The notes: a model not told the origin generated them from the sequence alone. 64,000 bases of DNA from Stomorhina lunata (GCA_933228675.1 OW121741.1:80550104-80614103); one strand, 5' to 3'. Positions 19,822 to 31,169 are shown, counted from the stretch's first letter. Numbers and translations are program-made.

Positions 19822-20742
19822 TTTTCAAAATGTCAAGACTTATTTCCGGCTAAGGTCCTTATATGGGAGCTAGGGTCAATTGTGGACCGATTGCTACCAA
19901 ATTTTGGTTATTGGTTTATATATACAAAATATTTATCTGTGCAGTTTTAGTAGTCACATGCATTTATCTTTGTGCTTTTATGTGTACATAAACGTCTTTT
20001 AAGAATGTGTCTTGTATGGGAGGTATGGGCTGATTCCTACAAAATTAAAAAACAAGTAAATTTGTGGCTGGAAAGGACCAACAACTCTATTCCGGGAAGG
20101 CATCCCTATGGGAGGTACCCGAAATAGTAATCCGGCATTGTCATTGGACCAAAGTTCTGTACTGATTTCGATTACTATAAGTAATACTCGTATTTATACT
20201 GAATATATAAAGGACCAAAAACTATATTCAGGATAATAATCCGATTTTGTTCAAAAAGTACAGGGATCAATCATGGACCAACCAAATTTTATTAAATTTC
20301 TTTAAAGTTACGAACTATATGTATATTACATGCTAACATGGATATCGTTCACATCGATAAATCGATTTGGAGAGTGAATCGGAATTGATCAGATGTGTCT
20401 CAGACCAAGTATTCTATTTTAGTAAAAGTTTTACATTAGTGTATTGCACTAAGATACCAATTTATTACAATTATCTATTATTGTAATAAATATTTTTTGA
20501 TAAAACAAAAAAATGTTGGTGGCGCAACCTATCCTCGACGCGTTCAGATGGTTGGTTAGAGCATCTTCTTCAGGAGGATTATCCCTAATTCTAGACAGAG
20601 CAAAAATCACGCATTATATCTTATTTACAAGACAGAATAAATAAGAATTATAGTACCAAAACAAATATCAACTTAAAGCGAAGATTATGAACAGCAACAC
20701 ACAACATTTTTCAGTTTTATCTTTCTTTAGGTTTTATTTAAA

Positions 20743-21534
20743 AACAAGTAAGAAAGTGCTATAGTCGGTCAAGCCCGACCATACGATACCCTTCACCACT
20801 AAGGTCAAAGGTGTTCTTTTTCCTGTATAAAGACAAATAATTGCTAAATTTTGCATTCATATAAACATTTTCTCAAAACTTATATATTTAAGCTGTTTTC
20901 GTCATTTGGACTTACATGAGAGCTAGGGTCAAATGTGGTCCGATTATCTCGAAATTTGGCAAATTGATTACAGTTATTACAAAAATTATGTTTGCAAAAA
21001 AAAACTGCTCATTATCTTCAGATTTACGACCGTTTTAGTGATTTTTGTCTCATTTAGTGCGTTTTTACACATAAGTTTGTATGGGAGCTATGGTCAAATG
21101 TGGACGGATTTCAATGAAATTTGGTACAGTGCAGTTTTAAGTTTACATAAGCAGTATTAGTTTAAAATTTCATGAACAAATATTGATATCTGTAGCCAAT
21201 ATATCAATTCCGGGAAGTGGGACCTATGTGAGTTACCTTAAATAATGGACCGATTTTGACGAATTTCAATAGCCATGGTCAAACTATCAAAAAAATGATT
21301 TGTGCCAAATTTATCTGTAGAATTGCGACCTGCACTTTGATTACAAGGTTTACATGGGGGGTCCAGCCAGCCAGACGGACGGACGGACTGACGGACATCC
21401 TTAAATCGACTGAGAAAGTGATTGTAAGTATATTGATATACTAAAAGGTGGATCTAAGACAAATATTTTTATGCGTTACATACATCAGCACAAACTTTTA
21501 ATACCCTTTCCAACTATGGTGGTGAAGGGTATAA
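20743..21534 (-). mobile_element. DINE-1-like element, family A, complete copy 2
   Basis: From the 3' end AACAAGTAAGAAAGTGCTAT with the GTCGG..CCGAC hairpin (20743-20785) to the 5' end GGTGGTGAAGGGTATA at 21534. The GTCC-type microsatellite (here as GGAC) is at 21370-21398. The length of about 790 bp is close to copy 1. Plus-strand frames across it are chance. Confidence 0.8.
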
Positions 21535-21556
21535 ATAGTTTAATAATTCGAAATAT
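21302..21556 (-). repeat. direct duplication flanking mariner D4, copy 1
   Basis: These 255 bp (the 5' end of family A copy 2 plus 22 bp of outer flank, AATAGTTTAATAATTCGAAA) recur at 22825-23073, on the other side of mariner D4, with a few differences. The outer flank is included in both, so this is not two separate DINE insertions. Confidence 0.85.
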
Positions 21557-21557
21557 C

Positions 21558-22813
21558 GGGTGGTTAAATTTCAAGGTCCGATGTTGATTTTGAATAAACC
21601 ACAAACTATTTAGGAAGTTATTGTAATTTTATTTTATTATGATATATTGGTATTACTCAATTATGTATAGAACAAAATATCGGCCAAATGGGCGTCGCGA
21701 CCACGGCGGCACACCTCCATCCGATGGTCCAAATTATCGATGACACTGAGGCATAATGGAGGTTCTATGCCGTTAATGTGCCGAATTTTTTCATCCTTTA
21801 GCTCTTGAATTGTTGCTGGCTTATTGACGTACACCTTTTCTTTCAAATAACCCCAAAGAAAAAAGTCCAACGGTGTCAAATCACATGATCTTGTCGGCCA
21901 ATTGATATCGCCATTACATGAGATAACACGGCCATTGAATTTGTTACGCAAAAGAGAAATTGTTTCGTTAGCTGAAACCACATATCGTCCACATCCATAT
22001 CTTCCAATTTGGGCCATAAAAAGTTCGTTATCATCTCACGATAGCGAACACCATTCACAGTAACTGCCTGACCGGCCTCATTTTGGAAAAAATACGGCCC
22101 GATGATGCCGCCAGCCCATAAACCGCACCAAACAGTCATTCTTTGTGGGTGCATTGGTTTTTCGACAATAACTCTTGGATTCTCATTCGCTCAAATGCGG
22201 AAATTCTGTTTATTGACGAATCCACTGAGGTGAAAATGTGCCTCATCTCTGAAGATGTTTTTCTTCGAAAGTTGATCATCCACTGTTGCCATTTCTTGCC
22301 ACCATTCCGCCTATTTACGACATTTGGGATGGTCAAGAGGCTTTAGTTCTTGAGCCAATTGAACCTTGTTAGCGTGTAAATACAAGTCTTTATGCATAAT
22401 GTTCATCAACGACGAGTGTGAGAGGTGCAATTATTGGGCACGACGACTAGTTGAGGTGGCTCTTCAGCCACACTATCGTGAACAGCAGCAATATTTTCTG
22501 CAGTACGAGCATGCACTGGTGTTCTCACATATTCTACAGACCCAGTTTGCTCGAATTTTTACACGATTTTTGCGATTGTACGCACATTTGGACGATTAAA
22601 TTGACCAAAAAAAATGACGAAGTGCACGATATACATTTTGATTTGAACGCCCATTTTCATAAGTCAGGATAACTTTAACACGTTGTTGGATTGAGTATCT
22701 CTCCGTGGTTCGAATTGAGTAAGTCTGAAATAGAGACATGTCAAATAAAATTCGGAAAAAAACTTGGCGTTTAGGTGCGGTTCACATTCAACATCGGCCC
22801 TTACAATTTAACC
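21558..22813 (-). mobile_element. mariner-like element, copy D4
   Basis: Ends GGGTGGTTAAATTTCAAGG (21558) and CCCTTACAATTTAACCA (22813) are the same inverted termini as D3. Sequence similarity to D3 is high over the whole length. The right end is followed by a small repeat of its own last bases (AATTTAACC) before the flanking duplication starts. Confidence 0.8.
21661..22735 (-). pseudogene. mariner-like transposase, multiple frameshifts
   Basis: Read on the minus strand in pieces: a decayed N-terminus below 22735, then NVVNRRNGGKKWQQWM, then HPQRMTVWCGLWAGGIIGPY at 22154, MITNFLWPKLEDMDVDDMWF and a frame change. The segment from 22017 holds NKFNGRVISCNGDINWPTRS, CDLTPLDFFLWGYLKEKVYV and NLDHRMEVCRRGRDAHLADI. 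The third catalytic Asp (CDLTPLD) is kept. The second Asp block (QDGATCHTAN) is lost to a small deletion at the frame change. It is more decayed than D3. Confidence 0.85.
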
Positions 22814-22824
22814 AAATTTAACCA

Positions 22825-23073
22825 GTGCCAAATGTATCTGTAGAATTGCGACCTTTGATTACAAGGTTTACATGGGGGTCCTGCCAGCCAGACGGACGGA
22901 CGGACTGACTGACATCCTTAAATCGACTAAGAAAGTGATTGTAAGTCTATTGGTATACTAAAAGGTGGGTCTAAGACAAATATTTCTATGCGTTACATGC
23001 ATCAGCACAAACTTTTAATACCCTTTCCACCTATGGTGGTGAAGGGTATAAATAGTTTAATAAATCGAAATAT
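22825..23073 (-). repeat. direct duplication flanking mariner D4, copy 2 (family A 5' end)
   Basis: Begins GTGCCAAATGTATCTGTAG directly after D4, contains the GGAC microsatellite and ends GGTGAAGGGTATAAATAG plus the same outer flank as 21535-21556 (one base differs). Confidence 0.85.
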
Positions 23074-24055
23074 ATGTTTCTATTAAAAGCTACAAATATC
23101 ACTACGAAATGAAAACTAAAATAAATCCATTACTTTCAGGTCCCTCGGTGATATGGGAGGTTGTGAAATTTCAATGTGCACGGTGTACTTTTAAAGTGAA
23201 ACGCAGTATATGTCTGTTCGTCAGCAAAACTGCTCTTAATATTAATATTTCGAAACATTTTACAAACTCTTGCTTAACAAATTTAAAATTCTTATGGACT
23301 TATTTTCCAACTTAAATACTTGTTACTGATTTTCAGCTTTAAACGATTAAAATATTTTAAACTTGTAGTTGACATTTAAAAAAACAAACCAAATTACCTC
23401 ATCATCAACTCCATTATTAAAGACTTATTAGGAAGCCGGCGCGATTGGTGACCGACCGACAATCTATGTCGAAGTGTTAAACAGAGTAAGTGAGTAGTGG
23501 TCTTGATAAATGGAAGTAAATAGCGGTTTTGTTGGTGAGCAAGTGGTTATATGGTTTGATTGTTTGTTTGGCTGCTGCTACTTCAGCGGCTGCTGCTGTT
23601 GCTCATCAATTGGTATTTAAGATCAAAAAATTATAATGGTTCACGATGACATCGTTAAAGTTTATCGTCGTTATTGTAATGACGATGATGATGATGATTG
23701 CTTGACAAAATGACTTATTAATGAGTTTTGTTGGTTACATGAACTACATAATGGTCACCACTATCATCAAGTATTATAAAGTACAGATAAATTGTTGGTT
23801 TTGGAATCAATAATTGAGAAGCAGAGGATTTTATTAAATTTTTGAATAAATTTTTAGTAGGTGAACTTTAATATATCAGAATAAAGCCGATAAAAATGAC
23901 TTACTAGGAATGAAAAAGCAAGGAATGGCTAATAAGAATGACATAAGAAGCCTCAGTTTAAAGCTTTCGATTCTACACAATTACAATCGCTAACAGATAT
24001 GAGCCTAGTTCCCACATTTTTAACCATTTCTTAATTAAATTTTGTTGTAATTTTT
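23074..24055. other. unique-looking stretch with triplet runs; no gene seen
   Basis: Between 23440 and 23720 the DNA is less AT-rich and holds CTG-type runs (GGCTGCTGCTACTTC, GCGGCTGCTGCTGTTG) and a GAT run (GACGATGATGATGATGAT). No frame with splice sites stands out. It could be host non-coding sequence. Confidence 0.4.
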
Positions 24056-25354
24056 ACCCAGCAAAACTTTTCATTACCAAGTTATGAGTTAAACAGCTAA
24101 ACTATTGAACACGAACTACTTACTCATTCACTGTTTAAGTCATTACATTAACATGGGGATGTCATTGGAGGCAAGTAATTACCAATTGCAGAAAAGTAAA
24201 GACTTGGGTAAGCAATTGGAAAACAACAACAAAAACTTTTTTGTTGTTGTATTTAAAAAAATATATTTTGAAACGAAATAAAATTTTTTTTTTACTACCC
24301 CATGGGGGCTCGAACCCAGACCCTCCGACTGCTAGGCAGAGACTCTTCCACTGAGCTACTTCATATGTTGAAAATTTAGCAGCTTATAAGTAATATAAAC
24401 AATTTTTATTTTTAGATCCAAAATCATGTGACAATAACTTTGTTTTTCCCAGCTTTTTTGCTTTGTTGTAATTTTTAGAAAAATATTTTTATAAGATTTT
24501 TTTGTAAATGTTTAATGCATTTAATAAACAATAAAGAAGTTTTTTTCAATTATTTTAAAACTTAAACAATTTAAATCTTCTTTTTTTGTATAAGTTTTTA
24601 CATAAGATTGACTTTTACTTACTTAAATGGCCTATAGTTACAACCTGTTAAGGTCAAAGTCCGAGCATATTTTAGAATTCCATGGATTTTGATCTTGTGC
24701 GAATATTCTCCAATTTTATTGGCCAAGCTGTGAAAAATGTTCCTCTACTTGGTCTTTCCATCGAAGTTTCGGACATCCTTCTCTAATATTAGGTGGTGGG
24801 ACATTCTAATTCTAATTTTATCCTCTTCATAGCATTTTTGATCCTAACCCATTTTTATCGATCTTATGGGACAACTCTCGGTATATGTTAGCTCACTATA
24901 TTAATGGGTGTTAAACTAGCTCCCCGGGTGATACCACGAGGAGGTATGTGTCCACAGTTGAGATGAAGGATGACCCAGATAAGTTGGGCTTACCAAGTTA
25001 AGACCAATTTGAATCGTGTTTGGTATCCAACATCCCTTACATAATCAAAATTGACTCATGATGGTAATTTTTCATTACCGTGAGTTAGTTTTTCAATTTT
25101 TTTTTTACAGAAGGTAATGTTTAAGTTCTAAAAATTAAAAAATCATTTAAAAAGACTCTTTTAATAAAAAAAAAAAACTAAAAAAAATTGTTGCCCTTGG
25201 TGGGATTTGAACCGACGCCATTCAGTTTAAATTACCATCTTAATTACAAATAAGTACTTCTGTAATAACTTATTATTTATTCGGAGGGTATGTTGTAGTC
25301 ATTACAAGGTAACCAGTTATCAGAGTACTTGCCATTACCAAAGTTTTGCTGGGT
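24056..25354 (-). mobile_element. composite inverted-terminal element, family C, copy 3 (1299 bp)
   Basis: Ends ACCCAGCAAAACTTT and AAAGTTTTGCTGGGT. Same order of modules as at 3469-4767 and the same total length: tRNA-like unit, (AACAAC)n stretch near 24220-24250, LINE tail (about 24610-24790), CCCCGGGTGATACCAC module and B-box-like GGATTTGAACCG. Internal insertions and deletions (for example about 24500-24550) balance out. No target duplication is evident. Confidence 0.75.
24297..24367 (-). pseudogene. tRNA-like sequence inside element C3
   Basis: Minus-strand A box TAGCTCAGTGG, AGC in the anticodon position, B box GGTTCGAGCCC. Nearly identical to 3719-3790. Stems are imperfect, so it is not an expected working tRNA. 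Confidence 0.6.
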
Positions 25355-25930
25355 ATCGATTGTATTTTAAATAGTATTTTTTTTCTGTAAACTTTTAATT
25401 ATGTTACTTAAACAATTATTCCGTTAATATTTTTCTGTTAACCTAAATTTCCAGTCTTAAACCACCTCCAGCTAAAACAATGTAAAACTTTTTCTTTCAA
25501 ATACCTAAGGCCGTTGTCTAAAACAGCTGGAAAAAAATTTTAAACATGATATTTAAATTTTTGCAAGATTAATCAGAAACAAGTAAGAGACCAAACCTTA
25601 AAATAAATGAAAAGAAAAAAAATTGTGTGGTAATGAAAATAAATCTGCAAAAATGGTACAAACTATTTACGAGGGGTACTACTTTTATTTTGATAATTGG
25701 CTTCAATAACGTCAATTGCTTAGTCATATCGTAGCATATTCTGCCTGGGTTTAAGCCCCAGTCACGACAACATCAATTTCTGTAAATATTAATTTCTACT
25801 AAAATTATTCATTACCATAGCAACCTCCATTGGCGGTGAGCCATATGGCAACAACACGCCGCGGCGTATGCTCATGCATAGAATATAGTTTCACAGCTTT
25901 AATCTTGATGTCGACTTAATTAAGATTCAG
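25355..25930. other. unassigned AT-rich stretch
   Basis: No frame, terminal repeat or tandem array. A short GC-richer patch (CAACACGCCGCGGCGTATGC, near 25855) is not coding in any obvious way. Confidence 0.45.
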
Positions 25931-26252
25931 GGGCCAAATTACCACATTCGATATCGATCGAAAACTCAGACTTTTAAGCAAATATTGTGAAGTATACTTT
26001 AAGGATGTTCAAAGATACTTCTATGCAAAAAGTTTTTTAAAATTTGGTATTCATTTTGATTCGTTTTTAAAAACATAGTTTAATTAAAATAATTTTACTA
26101 TTGGTCATCTTTTCGCAAATAACTCAAAAAAAAAAAAAATAAAGTAAACTGAGCATCTCTCAAATAATTTCGGTTATCCTTAAAGTATGCTATACAAATG
26201 TTTTCAAAATATCAAAAATTTTGATCGATATCGAATGCGGTAATTTGGGCCC
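25931..26252. mobile_element. foldback MITE, family J, copy 1
   Basis: The two arms (25931-26005 and 26177-26252) are inverted repeats of about 75 bp: GGGCCAAATTACC at the ends, then ATTCGATATCGATC and, at the inner edge, ATACTTTAAGGAT. The centre is AT-rich and non-coding. A second copy is at 49246-49568 and a right-arm fragment at 17796-17872. The superfamily is unknown. Confidence 0.7.
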
Positions 26253-26619
26253 AGAACTTTGGTTTCAGTCTGCAGAAGAAAATAACTTAATCTCGTATAT
26301 AGTTTAGAAGATATCAGGAAATTCAAAAAGCTCTACAAAATTCCGTGTTTTCGTTTTTTTTTTTTTTTTTTGACAAAAACCAACTTGTTTCGGTTTTGCT
26401 CGGTGCTCCCACTATAACCATGTGAAAGGCGAAAGTCTCTTCTTTAGATTGAGCTAAAAAAATTCACCGAAATTTACCGATCTTAGAACTAAGTTTAAAA
26501 TTTTCTGAACAAAGTCACATAAATTGTTACGCCTAATATAAGCAAAAAAAGTGTTGCAGTTGTTTAGGCGTATGTTTTTAATCAAATTAAATTTAAGTCT
26601 AATTTCCATAGGAGTCTTC

Positions 26620-27510
26620 GGATTTCAACCAAAATAAGTAGATTTCTTTTCTGGGCCAACCAATAGATGTGTGCCGAGTTTCATCAAATTCTTTCGAGAA
26701 TTGTGGCTTTTATTGAAAAGAAAAATAAGTGAAAAATTGAGGTCCAAAGCATGTACTTCAAGAAGTGGACTTACTTCAACCAAAATTGGTTGAGTTATTT
26801 GTTGGATAAACTAATAGACGTGTGCCAATTTTTTTTTAAATTCTGTTGAGAGTTAACAACTATAATAAGTGAAAAATGTAGGTCGAAGGCAGGTACTTCA
26901 AAAAGTCAAGTGATTTGAACCAAAATTAGTATAACTCATTCTTGAATCAATTATTACACGTGTGCCGAATTTTTTCAAATTCAGATGAGAATCGAGGCTT
27001 ATACATTGAAAAAAATTGGTGAAAAATAGGGTAAAAGGCAGACACCCAAGGAGTCAATTGATTTTAACCAAAATTAGTAGATCTCTTTTTTAGACCAACT
27101 TTGAGATCCGAATTTCATCAAAATGATCCAAATTTCATCAAATTCTCTTAAGAATTGCGGATCTTACATAAAAAGAAAAATAGGTGAAAAATGGGGGTCC
27201 AAGCCAGGTACCCCAGGGGGTGGCCCAATTTGAACCACAATTGATAGAGCTCTTTTCTTAATTAATTAAAAGACATGTGTTGAATTTAAGCAAATTTTGT
27301 TAAGAATTGCGACTTGTAAATTGCAAAGAAAAATTGGTGAAAAAATTGTTTACGAATTTCAATCAAAATTAGTAACCCTCTTTTTGAATTAATCAATAGA
27401 CGTTCGTTGAATTTGACCCAATTTCGCTTAGAATTGCGACTTGTCCATTGAGAAAAAAAATAGGTGAAAAAATGGGAGTCCAAGGAGTCAACTGATTTCG
27501 AACATTTTAA
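26620..27510 (+). repeat. tandem array, ~150-bp units, about six diverged copies
   Basis: The phrase 'TTCAACCAAAATTAGTAGA' starts units near 26625, 26777, 26917, 27066, 27232 and 27357, giving periods of 125-166 bp. Each unit continues with CTCTTTT, ..AATAGACGTGTGCC, AATTTCATCAAATTC, GAATTGCGGCTT and AAAATAGGTGAAAAAT. Units differ by many substitutions and small indels. A family A element begins directly after the array. Before it (26253-26619) there is a 20-nt T tract near 26350 and nothing else. Confidence 0.75.
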
Positions 27511-27517
27511 GATTTTT

Positions 27518-28287
27518 TATACCCTTCACCATCATAGGCGGAAAGGATATTATAAGTTTGTGCTGATGTATGTAACGCATAGAAATATTTGTCTTAGACC
27601 CACCTTTTAGTATACCAATAGGCTTATTAGAACTTTCTGAGTCGATTTAGCGATGTCCGTCCGTCCGTCTGGCTGACTGGACCCCATGTAAACCTTGTAA
27701 TCAAACTAGAGGTCGCAATTCTAAAAATAATTTGATAAAATTTGGCACAGATAATTTTTTTGATAATGGAACCATGGCTATTGAAATTCGTCAAAATCGG
27801 TCCATTATTTATGGTACCTCTCATAGGTCCCACTTCCCGGAATTGATATATTGGCCACAAATATAAATATTTGTTCATGAAATTTGAAACAAATACTGCT
27901 TATGTAAACTTAAATCACTCTACCAAATTTCGTCGAAATCGGCCCACATTTGACCATAGCTCCCATACAAACTCTTCTTTAAAAAAGCACTAAACGAGAC
28001 AAAAATCATTAATCACGCCCGTAAATCTAAAGATAATGCAAATTTCAAGTTTATTTTTTGCATACATAATTTTTGTAACAACTGTAATCAATTTGCAAAA
28101 TTTCGAGATAATCGGTCCACATTTGACCCTAGCTCTCATATAAGTCCAAATGACGGAAACTGCTTAAATATATAAATTTTGAGAAAATGTTTGTGTAATG
28201 GCAAAATTTAGCAAATATTTGTCTTTATATAGGAAAAATAACACCTTTGACCTTAGTGGTGAAGGGTATCGTATAATACTGAACAAG
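27518..28287 (+). mobile_element. DINE-1-like element, family A, copy 3 (damaged 3' end)
   Basis: The 5' end TATACCCTTCACCATCATAG, the GTCC microsatellite (27655-27680), interior repeats and GGTGAAGGGTATCGTATA are all present, but the GTCGG..CCGAC hairpin is missing. Only AACAAGTA remains near 28281. Without the hairpin this copy would lack the presumed terminator. Confidence 0.75.
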
Positions 28288-28488
28288 TATGAAAAATTTC
28301 GCTGTCACTCTTCATCGGATCACTCCTTCTATTTTTTGCACTTCGATGTATGAAGAAATACCATTTTGTGCGCCATCGATGTAAAATTTGCTGTCGAACA
28401 AAAATAGCTTAAAAAATAACAAATGTCACAACTTGACTGCTCTAAAAATAGACATGAAATGCAATCACAGTGTCGAATAATACACAGA

Positions 28489-28587
28489 TTTATCTCATCT
28501 TTTCACCACATTTCACCTCTCTACTATACTCTTTTCAAAGAAGGTAACAACTTAGAGAGGTGAAATGTGGTGAAAAGATGAGATAAA
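28489..28587. repeat. perfect 35-bp-stem hairpin in the left end of element I
   Basis: Arms 28489-28523 (starts TTTATCTCATCTTTTCACC) and 28553-28587 are exact reverse complements, separated by a 29-nt loop. A transcript in either direction would fold into a 99-nt hairpin of pre-miRNA size. The perfect pairing points to a recent foldback origin. Confidence 0.9.
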
Positions 28588-29483
28588 GCCAGTGTTGCCA
28601 CGACAAAATTATTTTTGTAACCAAATTTTCAAATAAAAATAACCAAAAAGGGAAAAAAATAACTAAATTTTGAAATGTCGATATCTTGAAAGCAAATTAA
28701 GTACATTTGATCCCAATATTGAAGTGCAAAATGTTACAACATTTCAAATTGGATTCAAGGAAACTTTCCGACTTAGCGCAAAAGATCCGACCAAACAGTT
28801 ATATAGGAAAATGAGATCTTTTAATTATATTTGAAGCATTGAACCCTTGTATCATACTTTAAGTCAGAATGACCAAAAGTAGAATAGTTTCCGATGTATT
28901 CAAAAATTCTCGTCATTTGCATTTTTCAAAAATATGACATTACTAACATTCAAGTTGATTATCTCCTTTTTAGTGAAAGAAAATCAAAATAACAATGGAT
29001 CGCTTTGTAGAGATAAGTGAAAAAAGACAGAGTTACAGTGTAACGTTTTGCATATGAGTTATTTTTTGGTATAAACTTAGCAATTTCTAAACTACTGAGA
29101 TTTTGACTAACATCAGTAGAAGAGGAGTTAGGCTTTTATTTGCAGCAGAGTGGGCTCTACAGTAGAGAAAAGTTTCCCACGTCGGGTATGTAAAACTTTT
29201 GGGTCCTCAAAACTTTCCGATCCAAAAGATTTTTACATTTCGAAAACTTTTTAAGAAAATTAAGAAAGAACACATTATTATCTCTTAAAGTTTAAGAGTT
29301 ATTTGACTCCTAACATTTTTTAGCATGACTTCTGGCCTTTTTTGACATATAAATAATTTTTGGTACGGATTAGGATTAAGGACATATACATAATTTTATA
29401 CGGATTTGTTTAAGAAGTTTTCGAAAATAAAAGTGTAATTTAAGAAGTTTTCGAAATTGTTTCTCAATAATTAAAAAGTGGGT

Positions 29484-29518
29484 GGCCCTATGCTCCACTG
29501 GGAGTCAAGGATAACAGA
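29484..29518 (+). repeat. LINE/SINE 3' tail fragment
   Basis: GGCCCTATGCTCCACTGGGA then GTCAAGGATAACAG matches the end of the LINE at 45739-45769 and the tail of the SINE at 16380-16532. No tRNA-like head precedes it, so it is a severely 5'-truncated LINE or SINE. Confidence 0.65.
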
Positions 29519-30236
29519 AGAAAATAAATTCAAAAGACAAAAATTTAACAAAATCCTAAAAATTGTTGATGTCGATCTTAAAGAAAATGGTCGAATTTCA
29601 CTTTTATAATCGTTCTCGAAAAAGTAACCAAATTAAAAAAAGTACACATGTACACATTAAGGAAAAAAATAACCAATTTTGGTTAGAAGTACACAAAACG
29701 GCAGCACTGGATAAAGCTGTGTATTATTCAACACTGTATTCATAAAAACACTATATTCATGTGTATAGGCAACATTTGTTAAAATGTAAAAAAACACTTT
29801 AATTTAAAAACTTATTGATATTTTCTGCTATTTTTGAAACATAAATATAACCCCTCGTACTCTTTGAATTATTCAAGTGTTGAAGAAATGTCTAAAAATT
29901 TAAAGCAGTTACAATAAAAGATACTTTTAAAAATACTCGTACATACATATGTATATGTATATTGTTTATAATTGTCAATGATGATTTATATTATTTTTTG
30001 AATCAAATAGTAAATTTTTATAATTCTTATGCAAATAAGTTTTATTCAAGCTTTAAACCGAGTCAAAAACGAGTTTAGCAGACATAACAAAATACAAATT
30101 TTGTTTATCATAAGTTTTAAACTTAATTAGTATTTCAATGTTAATCAAAAATTATTTTATCAATTAACTTAGTCAGGTAAATAGTAAAGCTTGTGCAAGG
30201 AGTAATTTCTACATTTTGGTAATTGTTTAACATAGT

Positions 30237-30467
30237 TGTCTTAGGCGCTCTTCGAAAGAGTTGGTAGGCTTTTTGCTTTAACTATATCTGTGGTATCTTT
30301 TTTATTTCTGATCCTGCTTTTCTTTCAAATTTCAAGCCTTTCTTATAGGCCTGAGAAGCAAAGAGAGGTTTTATCTTGATATTTTTAATATTTTCTTAAA
30401 GTTAATTTTTTAAAAGATATTGTTAAAGCAAAAAGCCTACCAACTCTTTCGAATAGCGCCTAAGACA
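30237..30467 (-). repeat. foldback made from transposase sequence
   Basis: Arms 30237-30289 and 30415-30467 are reverse complements at 51 of 53 positions. The left arm and the following ~60 bp (GTCTTAGGCGCTCTTCGAAA ... TGATCCTGCTTTTCTTTC) align to 51957-52070, the minus-strand coding region for the DNA-binding part of the transposase at 51335-52208. Only the arm sequence is duplicated in inverted form. A read-through transcript would form a long hairpin with homology to that transposase. Confidence 0.75.
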
Positions 30468-30477
30468 TCTATATAAA

Positions 30478-30550
30478 AACAAGTAAGAAAGCATTATTTT
30501 TGGTAATGATCGACAATACGATACCCTACAATACTGAGATCAAATGTAAG
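30478..30550 (-). repeat. decayed 3' end of a family A-like element
   Basis: AACAAGTAAGAAAGCATTAT, ATCGACAATACGATACCCTA and GAGATCAAATG follow the family A 3' end pattern. It starts about 10 bp after the foldback. From 30551 to 31169 nothing is recognised. Confidence 0.5.
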
Positions 30551-31169
30551 TAAGTTAAAGTTTATTTAAAAAAACAACTATTTTATAATGGTTATTACAC
30601 GCACTGGTATATTTTTGACAACTTTCGGGCCAAGATTTGTATGTTGATGATGATGAACATGACAATGTTTAGGAAGACAAGCATATCGACAAAAAAAAAA
30701 CTTACTCAAGGAATTTCAGATGTACTAAAAGTAATATATATGTAATCATTTGTGGGATCAGTTGTGTTAAACACAGAAAATTATATAACGGAGTGCCTTT
30801 TACTATTTCTGAGACAGTAAGAGGTAATAATTTGAGATTTTCGATCTGTCTAAAAGTAGGGATACTCCTCTTAAAGAGATGGCCTAACCAACCATCGAAA
30901 CGCTACGAGGAATTGGTTTCTCCTCAAACATTTTTTGGCTTTTATCAATAAATTGTCTATGTTATAAATCTATTAATAAATCAATGTTATAGATGTTATA
31001 AATTAGGATTTATCAGGCTTGAGTTCATTTTTAATTTTTCAAATTATTAATTTGAAAGTAATAATGTGGAGAAAAACTGAAAAAAATTACTATTGAACGC
31101 GGCTCAGTGGATTGCAATTTCTGTTCCGCCACAGGACGTCATTAGTACTTAGCGCCCTCGATCACAATC

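Larger units (their letters stand above)
18319..20330 (-). mobile_element. DINE-like element (A-related third variant) interrupted by mariner D3
   Basis: The 3' end is at 18319: AACAAGTAAGAAAAGCTATA, a GTC.G..CGAC hairpin and ATTATACCCTTCACTGC. After the mariner insertion (18436-19796), DINE-type interior resumes at about 19850 with TATATGGGAGCTAGGGTCAA and TGTGGACCGATT and continues to about 20330. The interior differs from families A and B, and no 5' end with GTCY is visible. From 20331 to 20742 the DNA is unassigned. Confidence 0.55.
28468..29736. mobile_element. 1.27-kb element with 20-bp inverted ends, family I
   Basis: The left end CAGTGTCGAATAATACACAG (28468-28487) and the right end, reverse complemented, CAGTGTTGAATAATACACAG (29717-29736) match at 19 of 20 positions. 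Homology continues inward: TTTATC then CAGTGTTGCC on the left, CTTTATCCAGTGCTGCC on the right. On the left a 98-nt hairpin separates these two blocks. The interior is AT-rich with a LINE/SINE tail fragment (29484-29518) and no transposase. The class is unknown. From 29737 to 30236 nothing is seen. Confidence 0.6.

Noticed and set aside
20520..20640. tRNA-like phrase GATGGTTGGTTAGAGCATC
   Set aside because: It resembles a D arm, but no B box or matching stem follows within tRNA distance.
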